Below the pieces are notes generated by a model that did no database searches, was not told the origin of the DNA, and worked only from the letters and a program-made list of their open reading frames with translations. DNA of 32,942 nt from Oscillospiraceae bacterium (GTDB lineage Bacteria; Bacillota; Clostridia; Oscillospirales; Ruminococcaceae). The position numbers were made by a program, and so were the translations under genes. Of the stretch, positions 24,025-32,595 are shown piece by piece; within the stretch, counting starts at the first letter, position 1; every line of letters starts with the position of its first letter. Where the stretch lies: assembly GCA_016297165.1 (NCBI GenBank), contig JAEDHF010000004.1, positions 1 through 32,942 on the forward strand, read 5' to 3'.

Positions 24025-24313
24025 TTATAAATACAACCCTTTTCTTTTCGTCCTTGTTCTGCCGATAGATAACGAAGCGTGTTCCGATAACCTGTATAGG
24101 CTCGGCACCAAGCTTTTCACAAAGCTCGTTACATACCTCTCTCGGGGAAAGCTCACAGGTTTCGTGAACCTTACCCTTTATCATTTCCCTTTTGTTAAGT
24201 GCGTCGTCTGCCTGCTTTATTACCTCGTCGCCGATACCGTTCTTACCTACATAAAGTATTGTTTCATAGGTGTTGGCAATAGCTCTTAAAGCCGCTCTTT
24301 CTTTACTTGTCAT
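24017..24313 (-). CDS. yhbY: CRM-domain RNA-binding protein YhbY
   Basis: This 98-residue protein is a single CRS1-YhbY (CRM) domain with the GKNG (GxxG) loop at residues 23-26 and LGAEPIQVIGTRFVIYRQ at the end. YhbY-type proteins bind pre-50S particles and help ribosome assembly. The ATG lies 3 bases after the rdgB stop, and the C-terminus overlaps nadD by 8 bases, so translation is probably coupled. The setting with rdgB, nadD, yqeK and rsfS is common in Clostridia. Confidence 0.93.
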   Translation of the reverse strand: MTSKERAALRAIANTYETILYVGKNGIGDEVIKQADDALNKREMIKGKVHETCELSPREVCNELCEKLGAEPIQVIGTRFVIYRQNKDEKKRVVFINE

Positions 24314-24316
24314 ATA

Positions 24317-24907
24317 TTATTCCTTTTCTTCCGATAAAATTGCAGTAAGCTTATGTAGCGCATTACTTCTGTGGCTTATTTTGTTTTTTTCCTCTTCGGA
24401 AAGCTCCGCTACGCTTCTTTCCTCGTCAACCATAAATATAGGGTCGTAGCCGAAGCCGTTTTCACCTCTCGGTTCAGTACCGATACTGCCCTCTAAGGTA
24501 CCTAAAACGGAATACTCCGCATCCTCGTCAATTATACAGTAAAGAGCACAGACGAATCTTGCCTTTCTGAGGCTCTCATCAACGCCCTCAAGCTCGGAAA
24601 GTATCTTTTCGCAAAGGTCCTTATCCGTAGCGTCCTCCCCCGCATAACGGGCGGAATATATTCCCGGCGCTCCGTCAAGAAAATCAACCTCAAGACCGCT
24701 GTCGTCTGCAATAACGGGAAGGCGGCAGATATCATATACCGCCTTAGCCTTAAGGTGTGCGTTTTCCTCGAAGGTTTCGCCGTCCTCAACCACGTTTATC
24801 TTAATGCCCTCGTCCTTTAAGGACACAGGCTCATAGCCAAGGGGAGAAAGCATAGCCTTAAACTCTCTTACCTTCCCCTGATTATTTGTGGCTATAACAA
24901 TTTTCAT
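24317..24907 (-). CDS. rdgB: XTP/dITP diphosphatase (RdgB/HAM1)
   Basis: The protein has 196 residues. The family motifs are ATNNQGKVREF (residues 6-16), EDGETFEENAHLKA, the catalytic IADDSGLEVDFLDGAPGIYS, GFGYDPIFMV and KISHRSNAL. It hydrolyses deaminated purine triphosphates (XTP, dITP, ITP) to monophosphates and so keeps them out of DNA and RNA. It lies 5 bases after the ftsY stop and continues the operon into yhbY. Confidence 0.96.
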   Translation of the reverse strand: MKIVIATNNQGKVREFKAMLSPLGYEPVSLKDEGIKINVVEDGETFEENAHLKAKAVYDICRLPVIADDSGLEVDFLDGAPGIYSARYAGEDATDKDLCEKILSELEGVDESLRKARFVCALYCIIDEDAEYSVLGTLEGSIGTEPRGENGFGYDPIFMVDEERSVAELSEEEKNKISHRSNALHKLTAILSEEKE

Positions 24908-24912
24908 GATAA

Positions 24913-25824
24913 TTATTCCTCCGAAAACAGAATTTCTGCGTAATCGTCGGGCACGAAATTCTGTAAATCCTCAATTTTTTCTCCTACGCCCACAAGCTTA
25001 ACGGGAATATCAAGCTCGTTCTTTATAGGTATTATTATACCACCTTTTGCCGTTCCGTCAAGCTTTGTGAGCACAATTCCCGTAATTTCACAGACTTCCT
25101 TGAATAAACGAGCCTGATTTACTGCATTTTGACCTGTTGTAGCGTCGAGAACGAGAAGGGTTTCAATGCTTGATTCGGGGAGCTGCTGGTTAATAATACG
25201 GGCAATCTTCCTGAGCTCGTCCATAAGGTTTTTCTTGTTGTGAAGTCTGCCTGCCGTATCTATAATAAGAACATCTGCGTTTCTTGCCTTAGCGGCGCTG
25301 CAGCTGTCGTAAACAACAGCGGCAGGGTCAGAGCCCTCGGCGTGCTTCACGATATCTACTCCTGCACGGTCTGTCCAGACGTTAAGCTGGTCGATAGCCG
25401 CCGCACGGAAGGTATCCGCCGCCGCAACCACAACCTTTTTTCCCTCCGACTTCAAATTGGCGGAAAGCTTACCTATGGTGGTGGTTTTTCCTGCCCCGTT
25501 AACGCCTATAACAAGGATTACAGAGGGCTTCGTGGACAGGTCGAGAGAGTTATTTCCTCTTAGTATATCTGCGATAATCGCCTTAAGAAGCTTTTTTACC
25601 TCGCCTGGGTCGGTAGTGCCTGTTCTCTTAACCTCGGCTCTTAGCTTATCGCATATATCCGAAGAGGTAACCGCTCCGATATCGGACATAATCAGGGTTT
25701 CTTCAAGCTCCTCGAAAAAGTCCTCGTCAATTTTCGTAAAGGAATTTACGAGAAGCTCAACCTTACCTACGAGGCTGTCCTTCGTCTTTTTAAGACCCTC
25801 TTTCAGTTTATCAAAAAATCCCAT
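24913..25824 (-). CDS. ftsY: Signal recognition particle receptor FtsY
   Basis: This 303-residue protein is an NG domain without the long acidic A domain of E. coli FtsY, as usual in Firmicutes. G1 is GVNGAGKTTT at about residue 107, followed by DTFRAAA, IIDTAGR at about 188, TKLDGTAKGG at about 254, and GVGEKIEDLQNF at the end. The N-terminal basic amphipathic helix (MGFFDKLKEGLKKTKDSL) should bind membrane. It receives SRP-ribosome complexes for membrane insertion. The ribosome site AGGAGG overlaps the end of the S41 peptidase gene. It would normally follow smc directly; here the S41 gene lies between. Confidence 0.97.
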   Translation of the reverse strand: MGFFDKLKEGLKKTKDSLVGKVELLVNSFTKIDEDFFEELEETLIMSDIGAVTSSDICDKLRAEVKRTGTTDPGEVKKLLKAIIADILRGNNSLDLSTKPSVILVIGVNGAGKTTTIGKLSANLKSEGKKVVVAAADTFRAAAIDQLNVWTDRAGVDIVKHAEGSDPAAVVYDSCSAAKARNADVLIIDTAGRLHNKKNLMDELRKIARIINQQLPESSIETLLVLDATTGQNAVNQARLFKEVCEITGIVLTKLDGTAKGGIIIPIKNELDIPVKLVGVGEKIEDLQNFVPDDYAEILFSEE

Positions 25825-25835
25825 TTCTGTTCCTC

Positions 25836-27161
25836 CTAAAAGCTGAAATATGCATATCTGTCGTTAATAAAAGCCTGTTCCACTTCCTCGGCGGGTACTT
25901 CTATATCGGGAATAAGGGGGCTGTTGTCCTTACTGCGGTCGATACGGTAGAATTTCTTGTATGAAACGCCGCAGATGAGCTTTGAATAAGGCGCCTGAAA
26001 GCTAAGCTTATCCCCGTAGCAGGTAGGCATATTTCCGGGAATTTCTCCCACGATTTTTCCAAGTCCGTTATCCGAAATTACTACCGCAAAATCCATAGCG
26101 GAGCTGAAGGTATAATTGGAAGTGAGGGCATAGAGCTTGCCGTTATAGGCATATTCGTCACCCTCTCTTTTGTCGCTGTCAAGACTGAAGACATATTCGC
26201 TCTTTTGGTTTATTATAGGCTCTGCCTTGTTTGCGATAAGCATACCGCCCAGTCTAACGTCAACTCCGCCGAAAAGGTAATAGCTGTCAACATCGATATA
26301 TTTCATAAACTCGATAATAACGTCGGAATTTCCGCCGCCGTTGTTCCGAAGGTCAACGGCAACCCGCTGTATATCCTTTTCTCTGACCTCACGGAAGAAG
26401 TCGGAAAGTGCCTGCTTATATCCCTCGGTAACGGTACATTTGTCAAGTCTGAAAATTCCTGCGGAGTTTTCCTCGTCAATGGTATAGCCGTAGAAGCTTT
26501 CGCCCATTTCCTGTTCCGTTTCGCTTTCCTCCGAATAAGGAAAGAATTCAAGAGTTTTTTCTCCCTCGTCGGTCTCAAATGTCATTGTAAGTCCATTTGA
26601 AAGTTCAACGCCCAACAGCCCCAGCCAGCTCTCGCGGCATACTGCCACTCCCAGCATATATCTGCGGTAGAAGGAAACCCGGGGCTCACAGGGGAAAACC
26701 TTAGAAAACCGTTCAAGCAATTCCTCGGTAGTAACTCCGTTAACACTTATAAGATTTCCGCCATCGGCTTCCGGATTGTAATAGACTTCGCCGCCGTTAT
26801 AGGTAATGATTGTGTGTCCGTCCTCTAAGGAGCAGTACATTTCCGCCCCTATTTCCCATAAATCACGGACTGTAACGGTATCACAGGCAGAAAGCCTTTC
26901 CTTTGCCTTTTGGTAGGCATTATCGAAAACCTTGTCAAGCCCCGAACCGTCGATGTAGCATATATGATTGTCCCTTACCGTTTTGTACATAAAGTCAAGG
27001 TCACTTTGTGCCTGTTCCATTGTAAGAACAGTATCAAGGGGCAGAGAGTCGGTAAAATCGCCGTTGCCGCTTATGCACAGTAAAGCAACAGCAATTCCCG
27101 CCGCAAGGGCTACTGCACACAAAAGAATAATTATAAGAATTTTTACCGATTTCGCTTTCAT
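25836..27161 (-). CDS. S41 family peptidase (Tricorn/IRBP-like subgroup), membrane anchored
   Basis: This 441-residue protein has an N-terminal membrane anchor or uncleaved signal (residues 6-30). The extracytoplasmic part holds an N-terminal helical segment, EDGHT with His115, and the S41 core: VAVDLRNNGGGNSDV, then TSNYTFSSAMDFA with the likely nucleophile Ser354. The TFGKG motif that carries the catalytic Lys in CtpA-type S41A proteases is absent (PGNMPTCYGD in its place), so a Ser-His site of the S41B type is more likely. No PDZ domain is evident. It begins 2 bases after the smc stop (GGAG in the end of smc as ribosome site) and ends just before ftsY. Substrate unknown. Confidence 0.85.
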   Translation of the reverse strand: MKAKSVKILIIILLCAVALAAGIAVALLCISGNGDFTDSLPLDTVLTMEQAQSDLDFMYKTVRDNHICYIDGSGLDKVFDNAYQKAKERLSACDTVTVRDLWEIGAEMYCSLEDGHTIITYNGGEVYYNPEADGGNLISVNGVTTEELLERFSKVFPCEPRVSFYRRYMLGVAVCRESWLGLLGVELSNGLTMTFETDEGEKTLEFFPYSEESETEQEMGESFYGYTIDEENSAGIFRLDKCTVTEGYKQALSDFFREVREKDIQRVAVDLRNNGGGNSDVIIEFMKYIDVDSYYLFGGVDVRLGGMLIANKAEPIINQKSEYVFSLDSDKREGDEYAYNGKLYALTSNYTFSSAMDFAVVISDNGLGKIVGEIPGNMPTCYGDKLSFQAPYSKLICGVSYKKFYRIDRSKDNSPLIPDIEVPAEEVEQAFINDRYAYFSF

Positions 27162-27163
27162 TA

Positions 27164-30100
27164 TCAGTCAAGCTCCAGTTCCATATCATCAATAAGCTCC
27201 TGGTGAATAAGCCTTGAAACGCCCTTTTCCTGCATAAAAACGCCGTAGAGTACGTCGCAGCCCTCGATTGTTCCTCGCCTGTGGGTAATAATCATAAGCT
27301 GGGTCTTTGTGCAGAATTTCTTCAAGTAGGTAACGTATTTTACAACGTTTATTTCATCAAGCGCCGCATCCACCTCGTCCAGCATACAGAAGGGCGTTGG
27401 ACGATGCTGTAGAATAGCAAGATAGATTGTGATAGCAACCATTGTCTGTTCGCCGCCCGAAAGGGAGATAAGGTTCTTTATGAGCTTTCCCGGAGGTGCG
27501 GCGTATATTTCTATTCCGCTTTCAAGAACATTTTCGGGGTCCATAAGCTCCAGTCTTGCCTCACCGCCGCCGAAAATTTCCTTGAAGATACTGCCGAATT
27601 TTTCGTTTATCTCGTTGAAGCTTGAAAGGAATTTCGCCTTTATATCGGCGGTAAGATTCGATATCAGCTTATTAAGGTCAGCCTTCGATTTTTCCACGTC
27701 CTTAAGCTGTATCGAAAGCTCGTCGAAACGTGTCTTAACCTCCTCGTATTCATCAATAGCGGAAAAGTTTATACTTCCTAAAGCGGAAATCTTCTTCCTT
27801 AAGGACTGCAGCTCCTGCTGTGCCTCACGAAGATTATCAAGGGGCTTAGCCAGCTCCTTAGCCTCACTCATAGTAAGCTCGTACTTGTCCCAGAGGGTAG
27901 CCTTTAAGCGGTCGTTATCCTTTTCTATAGAAGCCTTTTTCTCGGTAGCGACAGCAAGAGCATTAGAGAATTTAAGCTTATCCTCGCCCTTTTCTCTTAT
28001 CTCCTTAGCCAGCTCGCTTATTCTCCGCTCGCACTGATTTGAGCCCGAAATAATATCGGAAATAAGCTTCGAATTATCGCCGAAAAGCTTGTTGGCTTCC
28101 TCGATTTCCTGTTTCTTAAGGGAAATTTCCTCGTTTATAGCCTCAATTTGCTTACCTATTTCGGCGATTTCCTCATTCATACGCTGACGGTCGCCCTCCG
28201 CCATATTCATTGAGCGTTCGAGGTTTTCCTTTCCTGCCATAAGGCTTTCTATGTCCTTTTCGACAGTAAGTCTGTCTATATTGAGCTTTGAGATTTCCTC
28301 GGAAAGTCTTGCTCTTTCGGCATTAGCCTTACTTAGCCTTTCTCCTGCCGCCGAAAGCTTTTCCTCGTTTTCGGCAATCTGCTTTTCATATCCGGCAACC
28401 GCCTTTTTAGAGCTTTCGATTACGGCTTCCTGCTCGGCAATCTGCTTTCTGCCCCTGTCGATAACTGCTTCGGCGTTATCCTGCTGCTCCTCACATTGGG
28501 CAATCAGCTTCTTTACGCCGTCGATTTCGGCGGTAAGACGTATTTCCTCACCCTTAAGCTCGCTGAGACGCTCGTTAAAGCCCTCGATTTCAAGGGACAT
28601 TTTATTAACCTCAGCCTGTAAATCGGAGAAGCCTGCCCTGAATTCCTCCATTTTCGCAGAGGAGGCCTCAATATCGGCAGTAAGCTTATCTATCTCATGC
28701 TTTCGTGAAATTATATTGTTACTTTCCTTAACAGAGCCGCCCGTAAAGGAACCGCCTGCATTTATAATCTGTCCGTCCAGGGTAACAATCCTGAATTTAT
28801 ATCCGTATTTCTTAGCGATAAAGGTTGCGCTGTTGATATCGTCAACAACCGCAGTCCTGCCCAGAACGGATTTTATAATGCCGTCATATTTGCTGTCGTA
28901 GCCTACAAGCTCGCTTCCGAGACCCTCGAAGCCATCCTCGTTTTCAAGACCCTCCTGCTTTAGCTCGCTGCCCTTAACCGAGGTTATAGGATAGAAGGTA
29001 GCTCGTCCGCCGTTATTATCCTTTAAGTATTTGATACAGCGCTTCGCCGTTTCCTCGTTATCTACTACGATATTCTGTAATGCCGCTCCAAGAGCGATTT
29101 CAATGGCAGTGCTGTAGCGGTTGTCAACAGAAATAAGGTCGGCAACGGTACCGTGAATACCGCCAAGCTTACCCGCTTTTTTAGCAGTCATTACAGATTT
29201 TACACTGTACTGGTAGCCAACCATATTCTTTTCTACGTCGGAAAGAACCTCTAAGCGCTGTTTCATACCCTGTACGCTTCGGTTAAGCTTTTCGTATTCG
29301 CTTTTTCTTTCGTTAAGCTTATCGTTCTTACTCTCGAATAGCTTTGTATAGCCGTTCATTCGGTTTTCTATATCAGCCTTTTCTTCGGTAAGGTCGGAAA
29401 GACTGCGGCTTAGTTCTTTTCGCTTTGCTCTGTATTCCTCCGCCGCCTTTTCACGGTTTTCTATCATTTCCTTATCGGCTTGGATTCGTTCCTTAAGCTC
29501 GGAAAGATTCTTTTCCGCCTGCTGTGCCGATAGCTTATTTTCAGTCAGCTTCGCATAAAGTGCCGCTGTTTCAGCGTCAAGCCTTTTATAGTCGCCGTCA
29601 AGCTCCTTATCCTCTTCATCGGATTTTTCAAGAGAGCTTTTCAGGGCTTCGATTCTTTCATTTACAGCCTCGGCTTCCTTTTTCTTTTCAGAAGCCTTTA
29701 CTAAAATCTCCTCAATCTGCCGTTCAAATTCGCTGCGGTTTTTATTACCCTCGCTGATACGGTTTTCTATCTCGGTGATACGCTCGTTATTATGCTTTAT
29801 TTCGTTTTCTAAAACGGCGATTTCCTTATCCTTAAGGGCGATTTCGTCCTTTGCGCTGTCGCTGCTTCTGCGAAGGTCGTCAAGCTGTGCAGCATACTGC
29901 CCCTTTTTTATAGAAAGGCGCTCGTTTTCTTCCTCAAGCTCGCTTATTTCCCTGTCGAAATGGTCGCATTCGCCGCTGTTTACAAGTATTGCGTTTTCCG
30001 CTTCGTCAAGGCTCTTTCGGAGCATATCAAGCTCGGCGCAGGCTACGGAGATTTCGATACTTTTCTCCTCCTCCATAAGTCCTCTCGCCTTTATTGCCTT

Positions 30101-30730
30101 TTCCGACTGTCTTTCCAGTACTGGAAGCCGCTCCGATAAGCTAAGCTCTATATCCTTTAAGCGCAGGAAGTTTTCCTCGGCTCTCGAAAGCTCACGCTCC
30201 GCCTCTGCCTTTTTATGGAGGAATTTCGAAACACCTGCCGCTTCCTCGAAGATTTCTCTTCGCTGGCTGCCCTTTGCGTTTACTATTTCCGCAACTCTGC
30301 CCTGTCCGATAATGGAATAGCCGTCACGGCCGAGACCCGTACCCATAAGAAGCTCGGTTATATCCTTTAATCGGGATTTTTCGCCGTTTATGAGATATTC
30401 GCTTTCTCCCGTACGATAAAGCTTTCGGGTAATTATTACCTCGTCGCTGTCAACGGCTAAAGCCCTGTCCTTATTATCTATCGAAAGAGCAACCTTAGCA
30501 AAGCCCATCTGCTTACGGGCAACGGTTCCATGGAAGATTACGTCCTCCATTTTATCCCCTCGGAGAGTTTTCGCCCCCTGTTCCCCCATAACCCATCTTA
30601 AGGCGTCGCTTATGTTACTTTTTCCGTTACCGTTACTACCTACGATAGCGGTCATTTTCGTGTCGAAATCCAGTACTGTCTTATCCGCAAAGGACTTGAA
30701 GCCCTGAATTTCCAGTGATTTAAAATGCAT
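27164..30730 (-). CDS. smc: Chromosome segregation protein SMC
   Basis: The protein has 1188 residues, the expected SMC length. Walker A is GSNGNGKSN (residues 31-39), then WVMGEQGAKTLRG. A long coiled coil (about 170-500) leads to the hinge (about 510-660, with GGIHGTVADLISV). The return coil runs to about 1010. The C-terminal head has signature LSGGEQTMVAI at about 1087 and Walker B PFCMLDEVDAALDE at about 1118. It is the ATPase of the SMC-ScpAB condensin. The ATG at 30728-30730 (MHFKSLEIQGFKSF) has GGAG 6 bases upstream. A longer frame reaching 30775 enters the inverted-repeat element and is rejected. ScpA and ScpB are not in the window. Confidence 0.97.
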   Translation of the reverse strand: MHFKSLEIQGFKSFADKTVLDFDTKMTAIVGSNGNGKSNISDALRWVMGEQGAKTLRGDKMEDVIFHGTVARKQMGFAKVALSIDNKDRALAVDSDEVIITRKLYRTGESEYLINGEKSRLKDITELLMGTGLGRDGYSIIGQGRVAEIVNAKGSQRREIFEEAAGVSKFLHKKAEAERELSRAEENFLRLKDIELSLSERLPVLERQSEKAIKARGLMEEEKSIEISVACAELDMLRKSLDEAENAILVNSGECDHFDREISELEEENERLSIKKGQYAAQLDDLRRSSDSAKDEIALKDKEIAVLENEIKHNNERITEIENRISEGNKNRSEFERQIEEILVKASEKKKEAEAVNERIEALKSSLEKSDEEDKELDGDYKRLDAETAALYAKLTENKLSAQQAEKNLSELKERIQADKEMIENREKAAEEYRAKRKELSRSLSDLTEEKADIENRMNGYTKLFESKNDKLNERKSEYEKLNRSVQGMKQRLEVLSDVEKNMVGYQYSVKSVMTAKKAGKLGGIHGTVADLISVDNRYSTAIEIALGAALQNIVVDNEETAKRCIKYLKDNNGGRATFYPITSVKGSELKQEGLENEDGFEGLGSELVGYDSKYDGIIKSVLGRTAVVDDINSATFIAKKYGYKFRIVTLDGQIINAGGSFTGGSVKESNNIISRKHEIDKLTADIEASSAKMEEFRAGFSDLQAEVNKMSLEIEGFNERLSELKGEEIRLTAEIDGVKKLIAQCEEQQDNAEAVIDRGRKQIAEQEAVIESSKKAVAGYEKQIAENEEKLSAAGERLSKANAERARLSEEISKLNIDRLTVEKDIESLMAGKENLERSMNMAEGDRQRMNEEIAEIGKQIEAINEEISLKKQEIEEANKLFGDNSKLISDIISGSNQCERRISELAKEIREKGEDKLKFSNALAVATEKKASIEKDNDRLKATLWDKYELTMSEAKELAKPLDNLREAQQELQSLRKKISALGSINFSAIDEYEEVKTRFDELSIQLKDVEKSKADLNKLISNLTADIKAKFLSSFNEINEKFGSIFKEIFGGGEARLELMDPENVLESGIEIYAAPPGKLIKNLISLSGGEQTMVAITIYLAILQHRPTPFCMLDEVDAALDEINVVKYVTYLKKFCTKTQLMIITHRRGTIEGCDVLYGVFMQEKGVSRLIHQELIDDMELELD

Positions 30731-30763
30731 ATAATCTCCGTTATATTTTCTGTTTTTAAATGC

Positions 30764-30943
30764 TATAGGCAACACCGCACAAAGACCGCCTTACGGCTTT
30801 ACGCACGCCTTGCTTGCATCTTTTCCGTCATCTTGCACAAATTTCGCTTGACTGGCGTCAGCCAGCCTGCACTCAATTTATACAATCTGACGAAAAATCT
30901 GACTTCGCAATCCGCACGCAATCTTTGTGCGGTATTGCCTATA
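30764..30943. mobile_element. MITE-like element with 22-bp terminal inverted repeats
   Basis: The ends are TATAGGCAACACCGCACAAAGA (30764-30785) and, at 30922-30943, its complement with one mismatch. The interior (~136 bp) has no coding frame, but has a CTGGC-GTCA-GCCAG hairpin (30851-30864) and further partial inverted symmetry. Because the ends read TATA, the target duplication may be TA (element 30766-30941) or TATA (element 30768-30939). It lies between the radical SAM gene and smc. Similar sequences seem familiar from Ruminococcaceae intergenic regions, but this is memory, not a search. Confidence 0.75.
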
Positions 30944-31934
30944 TTTTTTCTATTCTTAAATGCATTCCTCTTTCGGGCACTGCCTTAAAACGGTAGCCTT
31001 GCGCCGAAAGCTTTACTGCATTTTCTCTTTTTTGTCCGTATAGCTTGCTGATATTCCTGCCGTCGGTATAAACGATAAAGTCGGAGCCGCCGAGACGCCT
31101 GAATTCCGCTAAAAGCTCGCCGTAGAAAACCCTGCTCTCGACTATTTCTCTTAAGGCAGGATGATACACTCCGCCAAGCATTTTTTCCTCAACCTCGCGG
31201 CTTGCGTGAAGTCCGAGACGGATAACGGGAATTCCATTATTCCCGAACATTTTCAGCAATTCCGCACATAAATCAACGGTTTCCTCAAAGGAAAAGCTCT
31301 CATATTTTCCCTCGGAAAAAAGCTCGCCCAGCCTTGTACCCTTAAGTATTACGGTGGGATAAACCCTTACCGTATCAGCACCCAGAGCAATAAACTCCTC
31401 AGCCGTTTCAATACAGTATTCCCTCTTATCGCCGTAAAGTCCCGTCATCATCTGTAAGCCGAGGGAAAAGCCCCATTCCTTTATGAGCCTTGAAGCCTTT
31501 CTTACGTCCTCGGCGGTATGTCCCCTGTCGTTAAGGCGAAGAACCTCGTCATTCATACTCTGCGCTCCCAGCTCGATAGCGGTCATTCCGTATTTTTTTA
31601 GAATACCGAGTATTTCCTCGTCGATACAGTCGGGTCTGGTTGAACACCGTATTCCGCAGTATTCCTCAGGATATTTTTCGGTAAAATATGCCGCTGTTTC
31701 AAGGAGAGCGGTCATATATTCCCTGTCTATAGCGGTAAAGCTTCCGCCGAAAAAGGCTATTTCCGCCGATATACCCCGTTCCTTTAATACGGGCTGCTGC
31801 TTGTCAAGAAGCGCTCTCACCTCTTTGGGAGTGGGGGGGTGTTTCGCTCCGCTTATATACCGCTGGTCACAGAAGGAGCACCTGTTGGGACAGCCGTAAT
31901 GTGGGATAAATATTGAAAGATTAGTTTGTTTCAT
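30939..31934 (-). CDS. Radical SAM protein, Elp3-like family
   Basis: The protein has 331 residues. The 4Fe-4S/SAM motif is CPNRCSFC (Cys15, Cys19, Cys22), followed by FFGGSFTAID (GGE-like), IRCSTRPDCI, ELGAQSMNDEVL and the TGLYGD stretch: the Elp3-type radical SAM core. No GNAT acetyltransferase domain follows, so it is not full Elp3. This gene lies between rnc and smc in many Clostridia; its reaction is unknown to me. The start overlaps rnc by 14 bases and has only a weak ribosome site, which suggests coupling. Its TAG stop (complement of 30939-30941) coincides with the edge of the inverted-repeat element. Confidence 0.88.
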   Translation of the reverse strand: MKQTNLSIFIPHYGCPNRCSFCDQRYISGAKHPPTPKEVRALLDKQQPVLKERGISAEIAFFGGSFTAIDREYMTALLETAAYFTEKYPEEYCGIRCSTRPDCIDEEILGILKKYGMTAIELGAQSMNDEVLRLNDRGHTAEDVRKASRLIKEWGFSLGLQMMTGLYGDKREYCIETAEEFIALGADTVRVYPTVILKGTRLGELFSEGKYESFSFEETVDLCAELLKMFGNNGIPVIRLGLHASREVEEKMLGGVYHPALREIVESRVFYGELLAEFRRLGGSDFIVYTDGRNISKLYGQKRENAVKLSAQGYRFKAVPERGMHLRIEKI

Positions 31935-32595
31935 AGCCCATAAGGCTTATAGCCTCTTTTGCGGCAGCCTGTTCAGCTTCCTTCTTGCTGTTGCCCGTAC
32001 CCTTGCCGATAACCTGTCCGTTGAGAAGAACATTGGCGGTAAATGTCTTGTTGTGGGCTGCACCGTGTTCCTCGGGAATTTCGTAGGTAATTCTTTCCTC
32101 GGGATTCTGCTGGATTATCTCCTGAAGGATTGTCTTATAGTCGCCGAACATAAGCTTTCCGCTCTTTATTGTTTCTATAGAGGGCAGGAATTTCGTTATG
32201 AATTCTCTTGCGGCTTCAAGTCCGCCGTCAAGGTAAATTGCCGCTATAACCGCTTCAAAAGCGTCCGCAAGAATAGACTTACGGTCACGGCCGCCTGTAT
32301 TTTCCTCGCCCTTTCCGAGCTTTATATATGCTCCGAGGTTAATTTTCTTTGCGAAGCTATAGAGGCTATCCTCGCATACAAGCTTAGAGCGTATTTTCGT
32401 AAGCTTTCCCTCGGGAACGTCAAGATTAAGAAAAAGATATTTCGATACCACAACGGAAAGAACGCTGTCGCCCAGGAATTCAAGGCGTTCGTTGCTGTTA
32501 TGCTTTCCGTTAACAAAAGAGGAATGGGTCAGAGCCTCCTCCGGTAACGAAGTATTATTGAATTTGTAGCCTATTGCCTCTTCAAACTTATTCAC
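31921..32595 (-). CDS. rnc: Ribonuclease III
   Basis: The protein has 224 residues. The catalytic domain signature is NERLEFLGDSVL with Glu36, Glu39 and Asp43, and the second acidic pair Asp111 and Glu114 lies in ADAFEAVIAAIYLDGG. A C-terminal double-stranded RNA-binding domain follows (HNKTFTANVLLNG, GTGNSKKEAEQAAAKEA). It cleaves double-stranded RNA in rRNA and mRNA maturation. The start codon is GTG (complement of 32593-32595), overlapping the plsX stop by 8 bases, with AAGGAAG 6 bases upstream. Confidence 0.97.
   Translation of the reverse strand: MNKFEEAIGYKFNNTSLPEEALTHSSFVNGKHNSNERLEFLGDSVLSVVVSKYLFLNLDVPEGKLTKIRSKLVCEDSLYSFAKKINLGAYIKLGKGEENTGGRDRKSILADAFEAVIAAIYLDGGLEAAREFITKFLPSIETIKSGKLMFGDYKTILQEIIQQNPEERITYEIPEEHGAAHNKTFTANVLLNGQVIGKGTGNSKKEAEQAAAKEAISLMGYETN

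Noticed and set aside
27429..28901. Several Ser/Leu-rich plus-strand open frames
   Set aside because: They are antisense to the Glu/Lys-rich coiled coils of smc, which produce Ser/Leu-rich reverse frames.
30731..30775. Longer smc start within the inverted-repeat element
   Set aside because: Family alignment places the start at MHFKSLEIQGF, which has GGAG upstream; the extension is read from the element end.
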